A stretch of DNA of 64,000 nucleotides from Armillaria gallica (GCA_037576215.1 JBANDB010000013.1:2294001-2358000), one strand, 5' to 3'. Counted from the stretch's first letter, positions 21,913 through 35,140 are shown. Notes: generated by a model from the letters alone, not told the origin. Program-made: numbers and translations.

Positions 21913-22138
21913 TGCTGACCAGCAGACCTAGCGACACAGGACACGAATCAGACTACGAAGTAGTATTAGTGAGTGTACGTAGGTAGGAAAAATGAACAGG
22001 GCATACCTCCTCAGAATGTCAAGGATGTGAAAGACGACTGAGGAGCAAGAAGGGCAAAGTCCGAGCTATGGGTACGTAGAGAGGCCGTAGCCAAACATCG
22101 AGCTGACAAACAATGCAAAGGACCAGTACCGGTCAACA
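21913..22138 (-). repeat. 5' LTR of the copia element
   Basis: 226 bp, TG...CA ends, adjacent to the GGAAC duplication. Just inside the element (21912 and below, minus strand GGTTATGGGTTTC) is the position of the primer-binding site; the tRNA was not identified. Confidence 0.8.
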
Positions 22139-22143
22139 GGAAC

Positions 22144-22872
22144 TATGAGACTGACATGCTGACAAGATTTCACAAACAGCTAAAGTCAGTGCAGGATAGC
22201 GAATATTTCTTTGGCTTGCTGGCAATCATGCAGAAGCGAGTGTCAACTAATCCAGTGGACAGAGTGGCTGGCCTTGTATTTCCTCTGATGCCAGAGACAA
22301 TACCCACCTATCATGAGAGTGAGTCTCTAGAGGATGCATGGACAGCACTGGTGGATGCAATGTTCTCCATGGTACGGGTGTATTTCCTTTTTGGGTATCC
22401 TAGAGCTGGACTTGGATGCAAGAAATGGAGACCAACATGGAAGCAGATCATGACAGAGCCTCTACCAGATGATGGTGATTATTATGATCATGTTGAGCAT
22501 GATGAAAAGACAGGTGAGGACTGGTATGAGGGGGGTTGCTGTATTGAAAAGGGGCTTGTGCAGGGATTGGATGTGAGATCAGCAGAAGGGCATGTTCGAT
22601 GTGGGAACTTGGTTGTCAAAGATGATGGGATTGCACACACATTCAAAATCCATGTCATCCACCAATGTCTGATACCTGAAGATGTGTACACACTGCTTGG
22701 GGATGTTTCATTCAGGACCAGAGATGCTTCATATAGGACCTGGGCTGTAGGGAGACAACTGCCAGGACAGAAATTTGAGAAAGTGTCAGTGTTCAGGATG
22801 GATAGCTTGAAAGAAATAAAAAGGTTAAAGAATTTGAATGTATGTTTGCGGTCTCGCAATGTACTTGTTTGA
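22144..22872 (+). pseudogene. HET-domain-like gene, 3' part
   Basis: In phase with 16255 once the copia element and one GGAAC copy are left out. About 240 codons: ADPVDR-type segment (STNPVDRVAGLVFPL), PRAGLGCKKWRPTWKQIM (a WxPxW-like block usual downstream of HET cores), then GDVSFRTRDASYRTWAVG, ending ...RSRNVLV and TGA at 22870. No internal stop is seen in this part. The gene is therefore disrupted only by the two retrotransposons, as far as these three pieces show. Confidence 0.6.
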
Positions 22873-24149
22873 TTTTACTACTGATCAGATATACTAGTGG
22901 TACAGTCTTGATTTCAGAGTGTAGACAGCTGGGTCCAGAAATGAGACAGGTGGAAATTGTGTAGCTACTGCTGTAGACAAGGGGTTTGCACATTTTAAAT
23001 ACATGATATCGGGTCCAAAAAATATTTTAGCCCCCACCAGCTCGACCGACCAATCCCCATGAGAATAATATCCCAAAGTTAGACATATCACATGATCTAT
23101 ATGATGACATTGTATCCTTTTTCTTCTTGCAAGACCCACCCTTGAACTTGCAAGTTGTGGGTTTGGCATGGCCTGACAATACTTTAATGTATGATATTAG
23201 CTTTCTTGATCTAGACTGCTCACTGGAGCACCATAGAACATTTTTGATCTATGCCAGGGCAAGTGGCAACACCAGCAAAGGTTTCTTTTTTGAAGTTCTG
23301 TCCTTGTTCACTGAAATCTCTGGTGAATCCTTGTTAGAAAGATAGTAAACAGTGATAATATATACTATGAAACACACTATAATGCTTGGACAGTTATAAT
23401 TTTCAGTAGGAGTAGGTGGGGTCCAAAAAAATTTTTTAGGCATCTCAAGGTCGACCAACCAACCAACCAACCCGATATCCTGGAACAACAGTCCGCCAAC
23501 CCCTTGGCTGTAGAGAACCATCATTATGTGATAATAGAGGTATTTAAGGTGATATAACATATTTACAGCACATCAAGGATCACAATGGAGAACATTTATG
23601 TTTCTGAAAAATTTAAGCTTCTGATGCAAGCCTTTGTTAAGGTAGGATTGATGCCCCAATAGTGGCCATGAGTTTCATGCTATTTTGTTTGATCAACATC
23701 TTGATTTTTGATATAGCCAAGGCATAAGCCAGTGTTTTGCAAACTCTTTCAGTTAATCAAGATGTTAGCTTTTCTATGTGGAAGACAGCATTGCTAGCAC
23801 CATTGGTTGTCTTGCTGAGGCTTGATTAGCAGTGTCATGCCTGCAGTGTGTCTAAGGGCATAATTTTGCAAAATACTATACCTTACATGTTAGCAATGCA
23901 GAGGCATAGTGAGTGGGCTGATAGTGCTAGTAGCATGTGAAGAAGCAAGGTCACAAAGGTAGAAAGCTCTATGATAGAAAAAGAAGCAATGGAATTAAAC
24001 ATAAAAACTTTGTTGTTCCACTGTATCTTATGGGCATGCACAGCAACAAGGCTGAAGGGCAAGCTCGCTTGCTAAACCACCCACTTGAAGCAGAAAATTC
24101 AACCTTAGTGGGATGTGCTTGTATGCAGGCTGAGACTAATTTAGATAAC
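22873..24149. other. AT-rich stretch with one coding-looking fragment
   Basis: An open piece at 23127-23345 (+; LNLQVVGLAWPDNTLMYDIS, then HRTFLIYARASGN) looks like a degenerate exon but is not recognised. Two similar segments (GGTCCAAAAAA...GGTCGACC-type, near 23013 and 23418) flank it. The rest shows nothing. Confidence 0.35.
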
Positions 24150-24151
24150 TA

Positions 24152-24176
24152 CAGTCATCTACTGGCCAGTGAGACA
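24152..24176 (+). repeat. Left terminal inverted repeat of the pogo element
   Basis: Begins CAGTCATCTACTGGCCAGTG, next to the TA target site. It pairs with 27177-27201. Confidence 0.75.
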
Positions 24177-24410
24177 CCAAAATTGAATGGGCTTTGGAAA
24201 TATTAAAACAGACAATAGATTGGGGATCAGATCAGACCAAAATCATCTTTAGGATCTAAAATTTGATACTACTAATAAATATATGCTTATCAGAAAGGGG
24301 AAAGGACATATTAAGCATTATCAGTGAAAAAAGCCAAGATCAGTGCAATACTGGCCAGTGAGATGTGCCATATCACACATGATATGCCAAATTGGAACAG
24401 TGATCAAATT

Positions 24411-26721
24411 CTAATCAAGCTCATCAGACCCTGAAACAGATGCGTTGTAATCGCTCTCGGACCCCCCTATGTCATGCTCACTCCCCTCTGACCCATCAGC
24501 ATCACCACAACCATCTGCTATATCCTCAGCTTCATCTACTTGTCCCTCGCTATGCTCTGAAGAGTCCAGCTTCTGAAATGATTTCAATGTTGGCTTCTTC
24601 TTCTGCTTCTCCAGCTCAAAATCAGCTAATCTTGGCTTCTTTCATCCAATCTTTCTTCCCTCAGCCTTAGTGTGACTCCGTTCCTTTTCTCATTGAATCA
24701 TGTGGTCCTGATATCTTGTTCTCTTTTTCTCATTGATAGCCATGCGGCTCTCTTCCAGCTTCTTCCATTCCTCCACAGCAACTTTGTACTTCTTTACTGC
24801 CTCGCCTCTTGCTTCTTTAGCTGCCACCTCTTGATCAGCCTTCTCCTCATGAGTTCAAACTCAGTCTGTGAACTCATCACCTGTCACTAGCTTTGGTCTT
24901 CCGTCCCCATTCAGTCGTGATTTCTTTCTAGGCCGTTTTTTCCTCTCTTCATGCTCCTGCAGGTGGGCGTGAGTCTGGCCAACATATGAGTTTTGAATGA
25001 CTGTGGTAGCTTGCATTCCTCTCATCTGTGTCTTTTGGTTATTGATTGTGTCCTTAGAAGCACAAAGTGCATCCTGGAGTGCCTGCTCGCACTCAGTTTC
25101 TGGCACCAGATCCAGAAGCTCAGTACAGCACCATTTAACAGGTGAGATGATTTGAGTGGAATATAATGGTGGCAGTATAGCTGATGTTATTGGACTAGAT
25201 GATAGGAGAAATGATCCTGATGATTGAGCAAGTGAATTGATGGCACTTCATGTTGGAGATGACAGATGAGTAGATGGTGCAGGTGGACTGGACTGGGAAC
25301 TTTCAGCAGTAGGCTGATGTGTTCTGTAGTCCATAAGCATTGCAGAAACAGCTCACACTGGGCTGCTAAAATATACAGGCAGTCCGGAATGTGAAGATGT
25401 CTCAAGGCTAGGCGCTATTTTGGTTGCTGTGATGACATCAGGATTGAAGGGAACAATGCCCATGGCCTTAAAAGCTGACATGATATTGTCCTTGGTGAGT
25501 GTCTGCATGTGTGCTTTTGCATAGAGTCAAAGAAGGTTGGACTTATTGACATTATGCCCACAGTTTCGTTCATATTCATTGCATACATTGGACCATTGGT
25601 GCTTCAAAACATTGAAAATCACGACATTGAGTCCTTGATAAATGTGGGTAGAATGCACCGGATAGCATAAGACCTCAATCCAATGCTCTTAGACATATCC
25701 TAGGAATCCGAGTGTGTAATGAGATGCATGCCCATCGACTAGTAATAGCCTTCGCTGCCTGTTCGCTTTGACTTTTGTCTGGTTGTCAAAGTGCTTGATC
25801 CACTCAACACCTATTTCTCCATCAATGTATCCCTTTTTTTGATAGCCCAGTCTTTGATAGGTCAGTATTGAGTTAAATCATATTAATGTACAAACTTACG
25901 ATGCATTCAAAGGATTGTCCTGCTTCCACAATGACTGGAAAGATTCTCCTTTAAAGATTACAGCTGGAGCAATTGATGTGCCATCAGCACAGATGGTAAC
26001 AAGAATGGTGATATTTTCTCGATCACCACTTCACTGCTGATGCTGGATAGTTTCACCAGCTGGACCCACTACTCGTTCCACTGTTTCAATACCATTCTGT
26101 ATCCCTGTCTCATCTGCACCATAGATGCATTCTGCCACTATGATATCCTCTCCTCCCTCTCTATCAATGACAGTTCTTAGCAATTCGTAGAACTCTGCTT
26201 TTGTAGTAGGATTCACAGACCATGCTCACGAGTGATCCAAAGGATTTGACCAATATGTTTTGAGGCGATTGCTATGCTTTTCGACAAATCTCCCAGCCCA
26301 CCTCTTTCCTACTGGCTCATAATCGCTGCCATCTTGTGCATGTAAGATCTGATTGGCGATATCAGACACCTGTCGTGGGCTTAGAGGGAATCCTCTCTGA
26401 GCGACCTGGATTGTGTAGCTAATGATGGCCTCCCTCTCTTCATCATTAAACTTTGAGTTATGATCAGTGTTAACTTGTGCTTGACTGCAAACACCACTAA
26501 GCCTGCAGGAGAGTGTCTGTTTGTTTACCTTGATTCTCTCCTTGTCCTCCTGCCAGCACTGTGCCTCCATCTCCTGACCTATGCTTCAGTCCTCTTTTCT
26601 CCTCTCCAGGCCCCTTTTTCTCCTCTTCTCTATATGCCAAGACAGCTCTTTCGATCCATTTTTCTTTGATTTCCACATAAATCTGTCTTTTTTTAGTTTC
26701 AGACAATGCCCTTCCAACCAT
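24411..26721 (-). pseudogene. pogo-type transposase, decayed
   Basis: Cut-and-paste transposase. Start MVGRALSETKKR (26721) leads to an N-terminal DNA-binding region. After a frame change near 26500 come a CENP-B/Tc5-like HTH part (FNDEEREAIISYTIQVAQRGFPLS, KRWAGRFVEKH) and the DDE domain: YGADETGIQNG (first Asp), TICADGTSIAPAVIFKG, EWIKHFD, LLLVDGHASHYT (second Asp) and CYPVHSTHIYQGLN. Stops: TGA at 26226 and 26031, TAA near 25698. The acidic C-terminus (DGCGDADGSEGSEHD) ends at TAG 24411-24413. The length, about 770 codons, is longer than minimal pogo transposases. Confidence 0.75.
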
Positions 26722-27176
26722 GGTGCATATATCCAATTGAGCTGAACAGTGAGAAGTAATGACATGCAGGCAGGCATGGTTATTTAGTGAGACACATTGT
26801 GAAAAATTAGGTTGTCCCAATATAGCAACTATGATGTGACCTGATAAGAGCAGCCATTCTGCTACACAAACTTTGCATCCTGTTTACCATGTCACTTGTC
26901 CTTCCAAAGCCTCAAATACAATACATATGATGTCCTGTAGTATTTAGCGTTAATAACTCAACTCAGTGTGACTTCCTGTTTAGTGTAGACATCAAATATG
27001 CATTTTTTCACACTTATCAGAGGTATATCAGGCTCTCGTTACTCTAATGTGTAGATAGTTCACTTTGGAGCCAATATTGTATGTATATATAGCACTAATA
27101 CAGGTTTGGTATAAAACTCTGAGGCAATTAGATGCATATTAAGTAATTCCAGGCCAGGTGTCTCACTGGCTGATCC

Positions 27177-27201
27177 TGTCTCACTGGCTGGTAGATGACT
27201 G
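27177..27201 (-). repeat. Right terminal inverted repeat of the pogo element
   Basis: Complement begins CAGTCATCTACCAGCCAGTG. It is followed by TA at 27202-27203. Confidence 0.75.
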
Positions 27202-27203
27202 TA

Positions 27204-29341
27204 TGTGTCTGTAATCTATGATGCATGGTCCCTGGAGATCCAGAGAAACAATATCATGCATGAGGTAATCAAGAGAACCCTGAGCATGGCCTAGAAACAG
27301 GCTTTAGCTAATGGAAGTAGCAAGTGGGCTCAAAGTCCAAAGCATTCCTTGGTTACCAAGTCTGGAATATGACACTGTCACCTTCAGAGCAGATCCAAAA
27401 ACTGAACATGAAGTATGATCAGTGATCAAGGATTAAGCAGTTATTAAGTGCAAGTCTGTAGGCTACTCTGCTGCTAGGGTGAGCAATGTAGACATCACTT
27501 AGCTCTTTGAGACTATGAAAAAGAAGAGCAAGCAGTGCTCTGCCAAAAGTGCTGTGCCAGCTCAGATGAGAGATTATTGGCTGACAACAAAGTAAATTAC
27601 TAAAAAACCATTTGTAACAATCAATCTCTCATAGTATAAGTAGAGTAGAATTTCAGATATTAAAGCCAAGCTATCTACTCTCCACATACTGTAATAAAGT
27701 TTCAGTTTGGATCTGGACTTGTTGTCCCATGTAAGAGTTAGTAACTTTGAGTCTCAGCTATAATGCAAGTTTAGTGAGCTCACAGAGAAATAGAATAAGA
27801 GAGACATTTTGGATAAAAACTTTGGTTTACTTGAGATAAGAGAGAGATTCAGAGGTAGTGACACTGCACCAGTCTTAAGAAGTTTACTTGGTTACATCTG
27901 AGAGAGAGCTCTGTTTCTTTTCTGGTTCAGTGTAAGAAAGAGATTGTATTGTGCCAGCCTTTGTGTAGGTCTAGAAGTGGTTTGCAAAGAAATCAGCCAG
28001 CTTGGGCTGTTCTAGCAGTTATACAAAGTGTGACAGGTGTGTGCAGTTGGACCTCATGGCACTGTTGTTAGGGAGAGTGCACTGTGTGTGAGGACTTGTG
28101 GGGATGGTTTTTAAGAGTATTTGTGTGATTTGATTGAGAGTGCTGAGGGCCTCTATTGTGACAAGTTTGGGAGTCAGATTTAGCAACTAAGAGAAAGGCA
28201 GTGTCATGCACAGTTGGATCCAGTGGTAAGTTGTACTTAGCAAGCTCACTGACTAGACTTTGTTATGCAGCAGATCTGCATGTCCATGTGTTTCAGTTAT
28301 TGAAATATTCTTTGCTTTGAGAGTTGTGTGGTTTACCATACTCTCTTGTAAAAAGCTTTAAGAAAACAGAGAATTTGAGATTGGCTTGATAATTATACAT
28401 TGTTACATGTATTGTTCTAGTGAGCTCACTGAAATATATTAAAATACTGTCAGCATGCAAGTGGAATTAAATTGCAAGCTCCCCTCCACACTTAAGGAGA
28501 TTGTGTGTGTGTATTTAGTGAGATTGAGTGTAGGTTTAGTGTGTGTTCATGCTAGGCCATGCTTAGTTTCATGAGTGCCTATCACCAGCCTCATCAGCAG
28601 AAAGCTTGTTCTCCACACAATTGAAAAACTTGATGCCAGAACAAAAGTCATATCATTTCTCTGGCCTCTTCCAGACTAATAGATTCCTTTGGTGAAGCAA
28701 GAGATATATTTGCATATAATCCTTGTCTTTTCATCTCTGACAGATCTGTAGTTAAAGTGATGTATTAAAGACTTTCTTCATTATGTTCAAGATTAATAAG
28801 AGTCAGCTGTCTGCATTCAAGGTTTTCAAGAGTTTGAGAATGAAACAAGCTCTGTTTGCCTGTTTCTCATATGTAGAACTCTATTCTTATGGTCCATTTT
28901 CATTGAGTTTATCAGGAAAAAATCAGTGTGATATGTTTGGCTACATCATGTACATAGCTTGGAAAGCTTAGTAACACCCTCCCCCCTTCTAGGTACTGGT
29001 ATATAGCCCACTGATAAACATATATATTTGCTAATAGCTCTAGTAGCTATGAGTAAGATGTATGTAGCCACTACCATAGCACTATGGTTCTGTAATGATA
29101 CAACAACTGTTCATATGTATAGCACTATGATAGATGTATATTCAATTCATGAAGCATGCTGATTATCAACATTTGCTAGCAAAAAGTTTCTTTTTCCTGG
29201 TATTAATAAACAGTGGACTGCTGCTATCAACTAGTTGTCATTTCTCTAAGTGGTTCTCTGTATTACTGTTTTCTAAATCACCATTCTTGTCATCACCCTC
29301 ACTAGACTCATCTTCATTATCTGTGTCTCTCATTCTGCCAT
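27204..29341. other. AT-rich stretch without a recognisable gene
   Basis: Only short frames occur (the longest, about 60 codons near 28783-28971, shows no domain). The sequence is very poor in CpG, like the neighbouring decayed elements, and is probably old repeat DNA. No terminal repeats were found by eye. Confidence 0.5.
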
Positions 29342-29904
29342 TGTGCTGCACTATATCTATGTGTGTATCAAATTTTGATTTTCATCTTGATACAGCAACA
29401 AGGTGCCATGCTATATGCACTTTCACCCACAATTCTTCAGTCTCACTTCTCTACTGCTCAGGAACAGAATTTCTGCAGAATCTGCCTGGGCAACTGCCTA
29501 TCTGCTACACATCTGCCAAGTGATGTGCCATCTGCCAGACCATATGCTATTTACTATGAATCCACTCCATTTCAATGGTAGTTGACTAGCTTAGGCTCCA
29601 GGAGCTGACAGCTATCAACCTGAAGCACCTACACCAGCAGATGGTGGAAAGCTTATCTTTAAAGAGCAGACAAATTGGCTGACAGCAAATAGCTATATAT
29701 GGCTATTCTCAAACCAAAACAGATGTGGAAGGTGTTGCAAAATCCACTCAACAACACTGGAGTAGTTTACAAGCAGATTCTAATATGCTAGTTTGGGTCA
29801 AATATCAGCTTTAGAGGATACATTCAGGGCTATTGGAGCAGGAGTGGGAGCAGGGAGCTGGTTCAGATCTGCTACTATATAAGCATGTACAATGTACTTA
29901 GAAC
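29342..29904 (+). repeat. Relic copy of the 887 bp gypsy LTR, left half
   Basis: Begins TGTGCTGCACTATATC and follows the LTR at 3236-4122 base by base. Differences are mostly C-to-T or G-to-A in several contexts (for example CACCACATC to CACTATATC). It stops at ...ACTTAGAAC, where a hAT element is inserted. The right half is at 37581-37899. No internal retroelement region is attached, so it is best read as an old solo LTR. Confidence 0.75.
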
Positions 29905-29923
29905 TAGTGTTGCCATCACTTGG

Positions 29924-32900
29924 TGATGAGCCTCCAGGCTCTGTATGCTCAGAATTTGTGGATTTTTCTTACTAATTAATACTACCATTCCTTCAATGGT
30001 CTTTCAGTAAACCAATCATTGCACACATGGCAATACCACTTTCATTGGTATCAGCAACCACTCCTCATGCACTTTGTTATCTCTCTCATCTTGTTATGCA
30101 TCATAATTGCCATATTTCATCATGGCAAAGCACCTTTAATTAACAATCATTCTAAAAATGGAATTGCCACATCACTCAGAAGCACCCAGTTGATATGCCT
30201 ATTGATCACTTAATGAAAATGATGTGATTGATGCAAGTACCCTCCCAGCTATGACAATTACAGCTATGGCAACTACAGACTATGTTTACTAAGGCTGTTA
30301 CTATGCCAAGGCCTCAAGAAAATGTTACTCCACATGTACTCTTCAGTATGACCACTGCAGCTTGGTAATCTGCAGCAAAATAGCACCTAACAATCTGTGC
30401 ATCACTCAATGACCCTATACAGTTCTTGTCCATATGTTCCCTATAGTTTTTACAAAGCCAAGGCCTTACCACCTTACTAAGTCTCTCATATTTACACTAT
30501 TTATAAATTTGTACTTGTAGTATAAAGCTAGCTAGGAAATGTTGTTTAAAGTTAGTTTATCTCCAGTTGACCACAGCCTATGTCAATTATCGTCATACTC
30601 TAGTCTATCACCAGTAAACCACATTTATTCACCATTCTATGGCAATATACTGTTTACTCCACTATATTCTTGATTGCACATTAACTCTTAAACTCACCAG
30701 AGTTATTCCATAGTTTTTAACTGTGAAGAGTCATTTGACACTTGCTCTTCACTCTTAACACTATTGGTACATGCTCATATTGTGCCAATATGTGATTGCC
30801 ACACCATACCTCACCCATGTTATCTTTTATTAGGCCATTATCATTTCACTTTCACACCATTGGAGTTTTCATGTTTTCTCTTTTACCATCGTTATCGTCG
30901 CCCACTTGGGTAGTCTCTGAGTAGACTTAGGATCAGTATAGGACCAGTATCATCACCAGTTTTTGTAGTTCCATGTTTTCTCTCACCACTCCACCCTAAG
31001 CACCTCATTTTTCATTTTCTCATTACCTCGCTCACTTCTAGACTGTTGCCAACCATTGATACGCTGCCTATGCATTCACACCTAGATTTTGCAATTTTAT
31101 AATAATACTATTGTATATTTATCTTACATTAGTGATACTTAGAGGACAATAGCTGAGGCTTTGAGCTGATAGTTAGCCTAGTATGCGACTAATAGAGCCA
31201 GGACTTAGATGTGATACCACTAGTGGGTCAAATCTACCAGCTGGCCATACTAGTGACTTGAATGCTAACAGGGCTAAGTAAATATGGCCACTAGTGGACA
31301 AGTAACATAACTAGCGCACCAAACAAGGAGCAGAAGACACAAATCTTGTGAAATTCAGTCACTAGCGAGCTGATCTAGGCATAAACACATAAGTCAGGTT
31401 AACTAATCATGTGGCAATCTCAAAACAGAACTTAGAAATGAATTAGCAATGGATTAACCTTGCAGCAGATCTGACTAGTGCGATACAGATTCATTGTGAT
31501 CAGCACTAATATAGCCAGACTGTGCCTTCAATCACGATTGACAGCTGTTACAGGCATGCTTGCCAGGCTAGTCATTTATTCTTGACACTAGTAGAGTATT
31601 GCTGGGCCCAGGACATGGAATACAACTGCTAGCAGAGCTCCTAAGCTCACTAGTCAGCAAGCGACCATTTCTAGACTGACTATTGTGTGATTATTCACCA
31701 TTATTCATGACTAGCCAAAAAATCCTTATCAATAATACCCCTCTAGTCAGTTATTTATATCTTAATCGTACCTTGTTTGTCAGTATATAAGTAGTAGAAT
31801 AGGTGCATGTGTGGCTCCAGGCAAGCTATTCCCACAATTGTGACCTACTAGTCAGTATCTAGTGCCCCAATTAAAGGCTTTTGTGCTCAACCTTGATGAA
31901 GTGGCTGCTAGTCACTAAGTTACCCATAGCATTGAGTGAATAGAGGTGTCTTAGAGCAATCTTTTGTGTCCTGCAAAGGCCAAGAGTGTTTCAAAGTTAG
32001 TTCAAGCAAGTTCTCGAAGTTTAAAGTATTATTCTTAGACCAAGAGCGCCACTAGTCTGCTTAGAAAGCAACTAGTCAAGTGTTTATTCACTTGTAAGAC
32101 ATTATAGGGCCAAGAGAGCCACTAGTTCAAAGCAGTCCCAGTCAGAGCGAGCACAGTAGCTCAAGTCAAGTCACTATTCATCCAATTGTGTCTTACCAAC
32201 TCTGCTAGTGTGAGTAGTATGCTTGTATAGCTCACTAGTAATAAAATAAAATGTCTTTAAACAACTTTTCTTGATTATTGAAGTCTGCAGAGTGCTTCTA
32301 TTATACTCGAAACACCCGAATTCAATACATTGGTGATAAGTGTAGAGTTAGTGATTGGTTTAGTGTTGTTGGTGTTCATTGCCAGCCTCTAGTCCATTTG
32401 CCACTTGCCGTTACCAAGCACATCACTGTTTAGTCTATCTTCCATTGTTCACCCCACTAGGATTACCATCCAGCAATGTTTTCTAGTCTTGTCTCACATT
32501 TTCTCATACAGATTTGTAATATTCATATCATACCTGTTTCCGTCCCCTCTTATTTCAAAAGACCCCTACTAGCTTACAGCCAGAGCTCTTAGTACTCAAC
32601 TACAAAGCAGTACTACTTTGCTGACTTAAAGTTGCAGTGTATACTTGCATATAGAGGAATTGATTTACTGCATAGAGGTGCCCCGAACCCACTCGCACAC
32701 ACAATTGCCTTAATTGCCATGCTACTACATTAACTCGCTCAATCTCATTCTGAGTTGGTGTTGCTGTTTCCACAGAAGTCTATGCTTATCAACATTGTTG
32801 GTTTACATTAGCTATTGTGCCAATACATGGAATCTTGCATCAATAACTTGCTTTTGTCTTTTAATGCTGCAACATTGCTTCACTTTCACTACATAGGATT

Positions 32901-33489
32901 GTTTCATTACTTTCACCTTCTATGTTGCCATTGTTTTCATTGCCCAGTTCAGTATTGCCTCCACATAGGTCCAGTTCAACATTGTTTTCTATAGGATCAC
33001 TCTCATCTTTAGAGTTGCCATGCATCTATTGCTGTAACATTTCACTCAGCATCTCAATTATCATGTTTTCTCTCAGTTTCTGTATGTTTATTGCTATTAT
33101 TTTGACTCACATTATTAGATACACCATCTGGACACATTTTCTAGTTCATTCCCATGATTTCTAGACCTATTTTTGTGCTCTTTAGCTCGTTTTTATGGTT
33201 TTTATCATAGTTTTTTAGTATTCAAGTCATACCAGATTCTGTCCCATCTTATTTATCGAGATCCCTCCTGGCTTACAACCAATGTCTACTAGTACTCATT
33301 GACCAAGGGTACTACTTTACAGACTGAAAAGTCACAGTGTATCTTGTATTATAGAGGAATTGACCGTATGGAGGTGCACCAAACCACTCACACACACACT
33401 ATGCCTTGATTGCTGTGTTACTATGTTAATCGCCTAAGCTCTCTTAGAGTTTTAGGTGTTGCCATTGCTATGGAAGTCTAGGCTCATCA
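29924..33489. repeat. Unclassified repeat family R, copy 1 (nested in the hAT)
   Basis: Ends TGATGAGCC...GGCTCATCA form a 9 bp inverted repeat and are flanked by TTGG (29920-29923, 33490-33493). Much of it is similar to 38708-40584. Compared with that copy, copy 1 has an extra segment (about 31090-32400) and a second version of the right-hand 300-400 bp (32440-32787 and about 33080-33489). No coding potential was seen. TG...CA ends with a 4-bp duplication would fit LTR-like or foldback elements; the class is undetermined. Confidence 0.55.
31090..32400. repeat. ACTAGT-rich segment inside repeat R copy 1
   Basis: Absent from R copy 2, so probably a further insertion. Eleven ACTAGT hexamers fall within about 1 kb (31218-32236), with several further CTAGC/CTAGT variants. 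It also holds a TATA-like TATATAAG (31786) and AATAAAAT (32240), and more CpG than its surroundings. This suggests a solo LTR or similar, younger than the host repeat. Its exact ends were not resolved. Confidence 0.4.
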
Positions 33490-35140
33490 TTGGGCTAAAG
33501 CTACCAAGCTGATGGAGCTGAGTCAGAAATAGCCAAGCCAAAGTGGGATTAGTGGCTCCTTAATTTAGGGTTATCTCACTTAGCAAGTTGTCAGCTTAAG
33601 CCAGTTCAAAGCTGGCCAAGCTATTAGCTTTTTTCTAAACAAGATGCTGACATATCCAATGACATCATCCCCGATTTCCTTCACTTTTGTTGACATTCAT
33701 GGTGTCCTTTCTCAAATTTCTGCATCCTGTCTACTATATTTCTATTTCTATTATATATTTCAACATATTCTAAATCTCCAGACTGCTCCAGCACCAAATT
33801 GTGATATATTAACTGTCTTAGTCTCCTCTTGCTACAAACACATTTATGCAGACACACACTCTGGTGTATGGGAGTCTACCCATACTGAATAGAACTTGTT
33901 CCTTCTCCACTGAGGTTTCTTAGCTGTCTCTTGAGTGTTGCTGCACTCTTCATTCCCAGGATTCTTAGTTTTTCAAATCAATTCTAACAACAGGCCCTGC
34001 CCTTGACACCAGCCTACATGTTGCTGGGACATGATTTCATATATAAGGGCTCATATTTTGCCTTCATCTACTCATCTCCTAATCCTGCCATACCTCCACA
34101 TCTTAGAGGATCACAAAATACAACTGAAGCAGAAATAACCCTGCCTTGTGGTCTCAGAGCACTCCAGATCACATTCCAGGTTGAAGGTTTTGTTCAAGGT
34201 ATATTTATTGTGTTAACAAAACACAGTCCACTTACTAATAGCCAGTAGAGCCTAGTACTGATGCTAATCAGGCAAAGAAAAAGACCACAAAAAAAACAAC
34301 ATAGAAAGAGAAAGGTACATTGTGTGCTTATTCACTTGAACTTTGGCTAAACAATGTTGTCAGCTAAACAACTGAAAGGGTGCTCAAAAAAAGGAAAGGC
34401 CTTTAATACAGCTGCTGACCAACTAATACCTCTAATATATACAAGCAAGGATGATGAATAAGGTTAGTTGGTGTGTTTTATCTGTCTATCACTGCAAGCA
34501 GTAGTTCTGACTTGAGTTTCGTACTGCAGACACCCAGTTGGAAATACTACTACAAACAAGAAGTTGTTACACTGCAACACCTTTAATTGAAAATACTAAC
34601 ATTGAAGAGTATGGCAGTAGTTACCAGTATGATTATCCACACCATCACCAGAACCCTGTATCTCTGTGATCAACATGTGAGTTTACTGATATACTGTTGA
34701 TCTGTGGACTGAGTTCTAACACTGGCATCATTTAGGTGTTACAATACAGAAACTTGACAAAAATGATGAAGAACATCCTTTCATAGCTTCACTGCTTCTG
34801 CCATTGTCACTGCACACTCTCAAAGGTCCTGAAGATGCACCACCAGTTTCAACACCTACTTGCACTATTCTCACCAATGCAATGTCATATTAATTTGTTC
34901 ATTTTGATCCACTAAGAACTTCATCAGATGAGTCCTTCCCTTCTGTTCCAAGATTGCTAACATCAGATATTTAAAGTCTCCTGTCATCCAGTGATTCAGG
35001 CTCTGAGTTGTCATTGTCTGTGACAGATAGCAGTTGAAACACTGATGATGTATGGTCTTTTTATATTGAGGAAGGTGAGAGCCATATTTGTAAGCTGTGT
35101 CAGTGAGTAGTTTATACTTTCCTGAGATATATTTTCTCAT

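Larger units (their letters stand above)
16256..22138 (-). mobile_element. Ty1/copia LTR retrotransposon, nearly intact
   Basis: Flanked by the 5-bp duplication GGAAC (16251-16255 and 22139-22143). LTR ends are TGCTGACC...GGTCAACA. Coding order on the minus strand is gag, protease, integrase, RT, RNase H, which is the copia order. The only defect seen is a single TGA (19802-19800) between the protease motif and integrase. The G-rich tract CTGATGGGGGTG next to the 3' LTR (16549-16560) is the polypurine tract. The LTRs differ by about one substitution apart from a 67 bp duplication in the 3' LTR, so the insertion is fairly recent. It interrupts the HET-like gene a second time. Confidence 0.9.
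24152..27201 (-). mobile_element. pogo/Tigger-type DNA transposon (Tc1/mariner superfamily)
   Basis: Flanked by TA on both sides (24150-24151 and 27202-27203). Terminal inverted repeats start CAGTCATCTAC and agree at 23 of 25 positions (24152-24176 against 27201-27177). Extra copies of the inner repeat motif (GGCCAGTGAGA) lie near 24350 and 27160. Inside, on the minus strand, is a DDE transposase of pogo type. The sequence is CpG-poor and carries TGA and TAA interruptions explained by C-to-T change, so the element is inactive. Confidence 0.8.
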
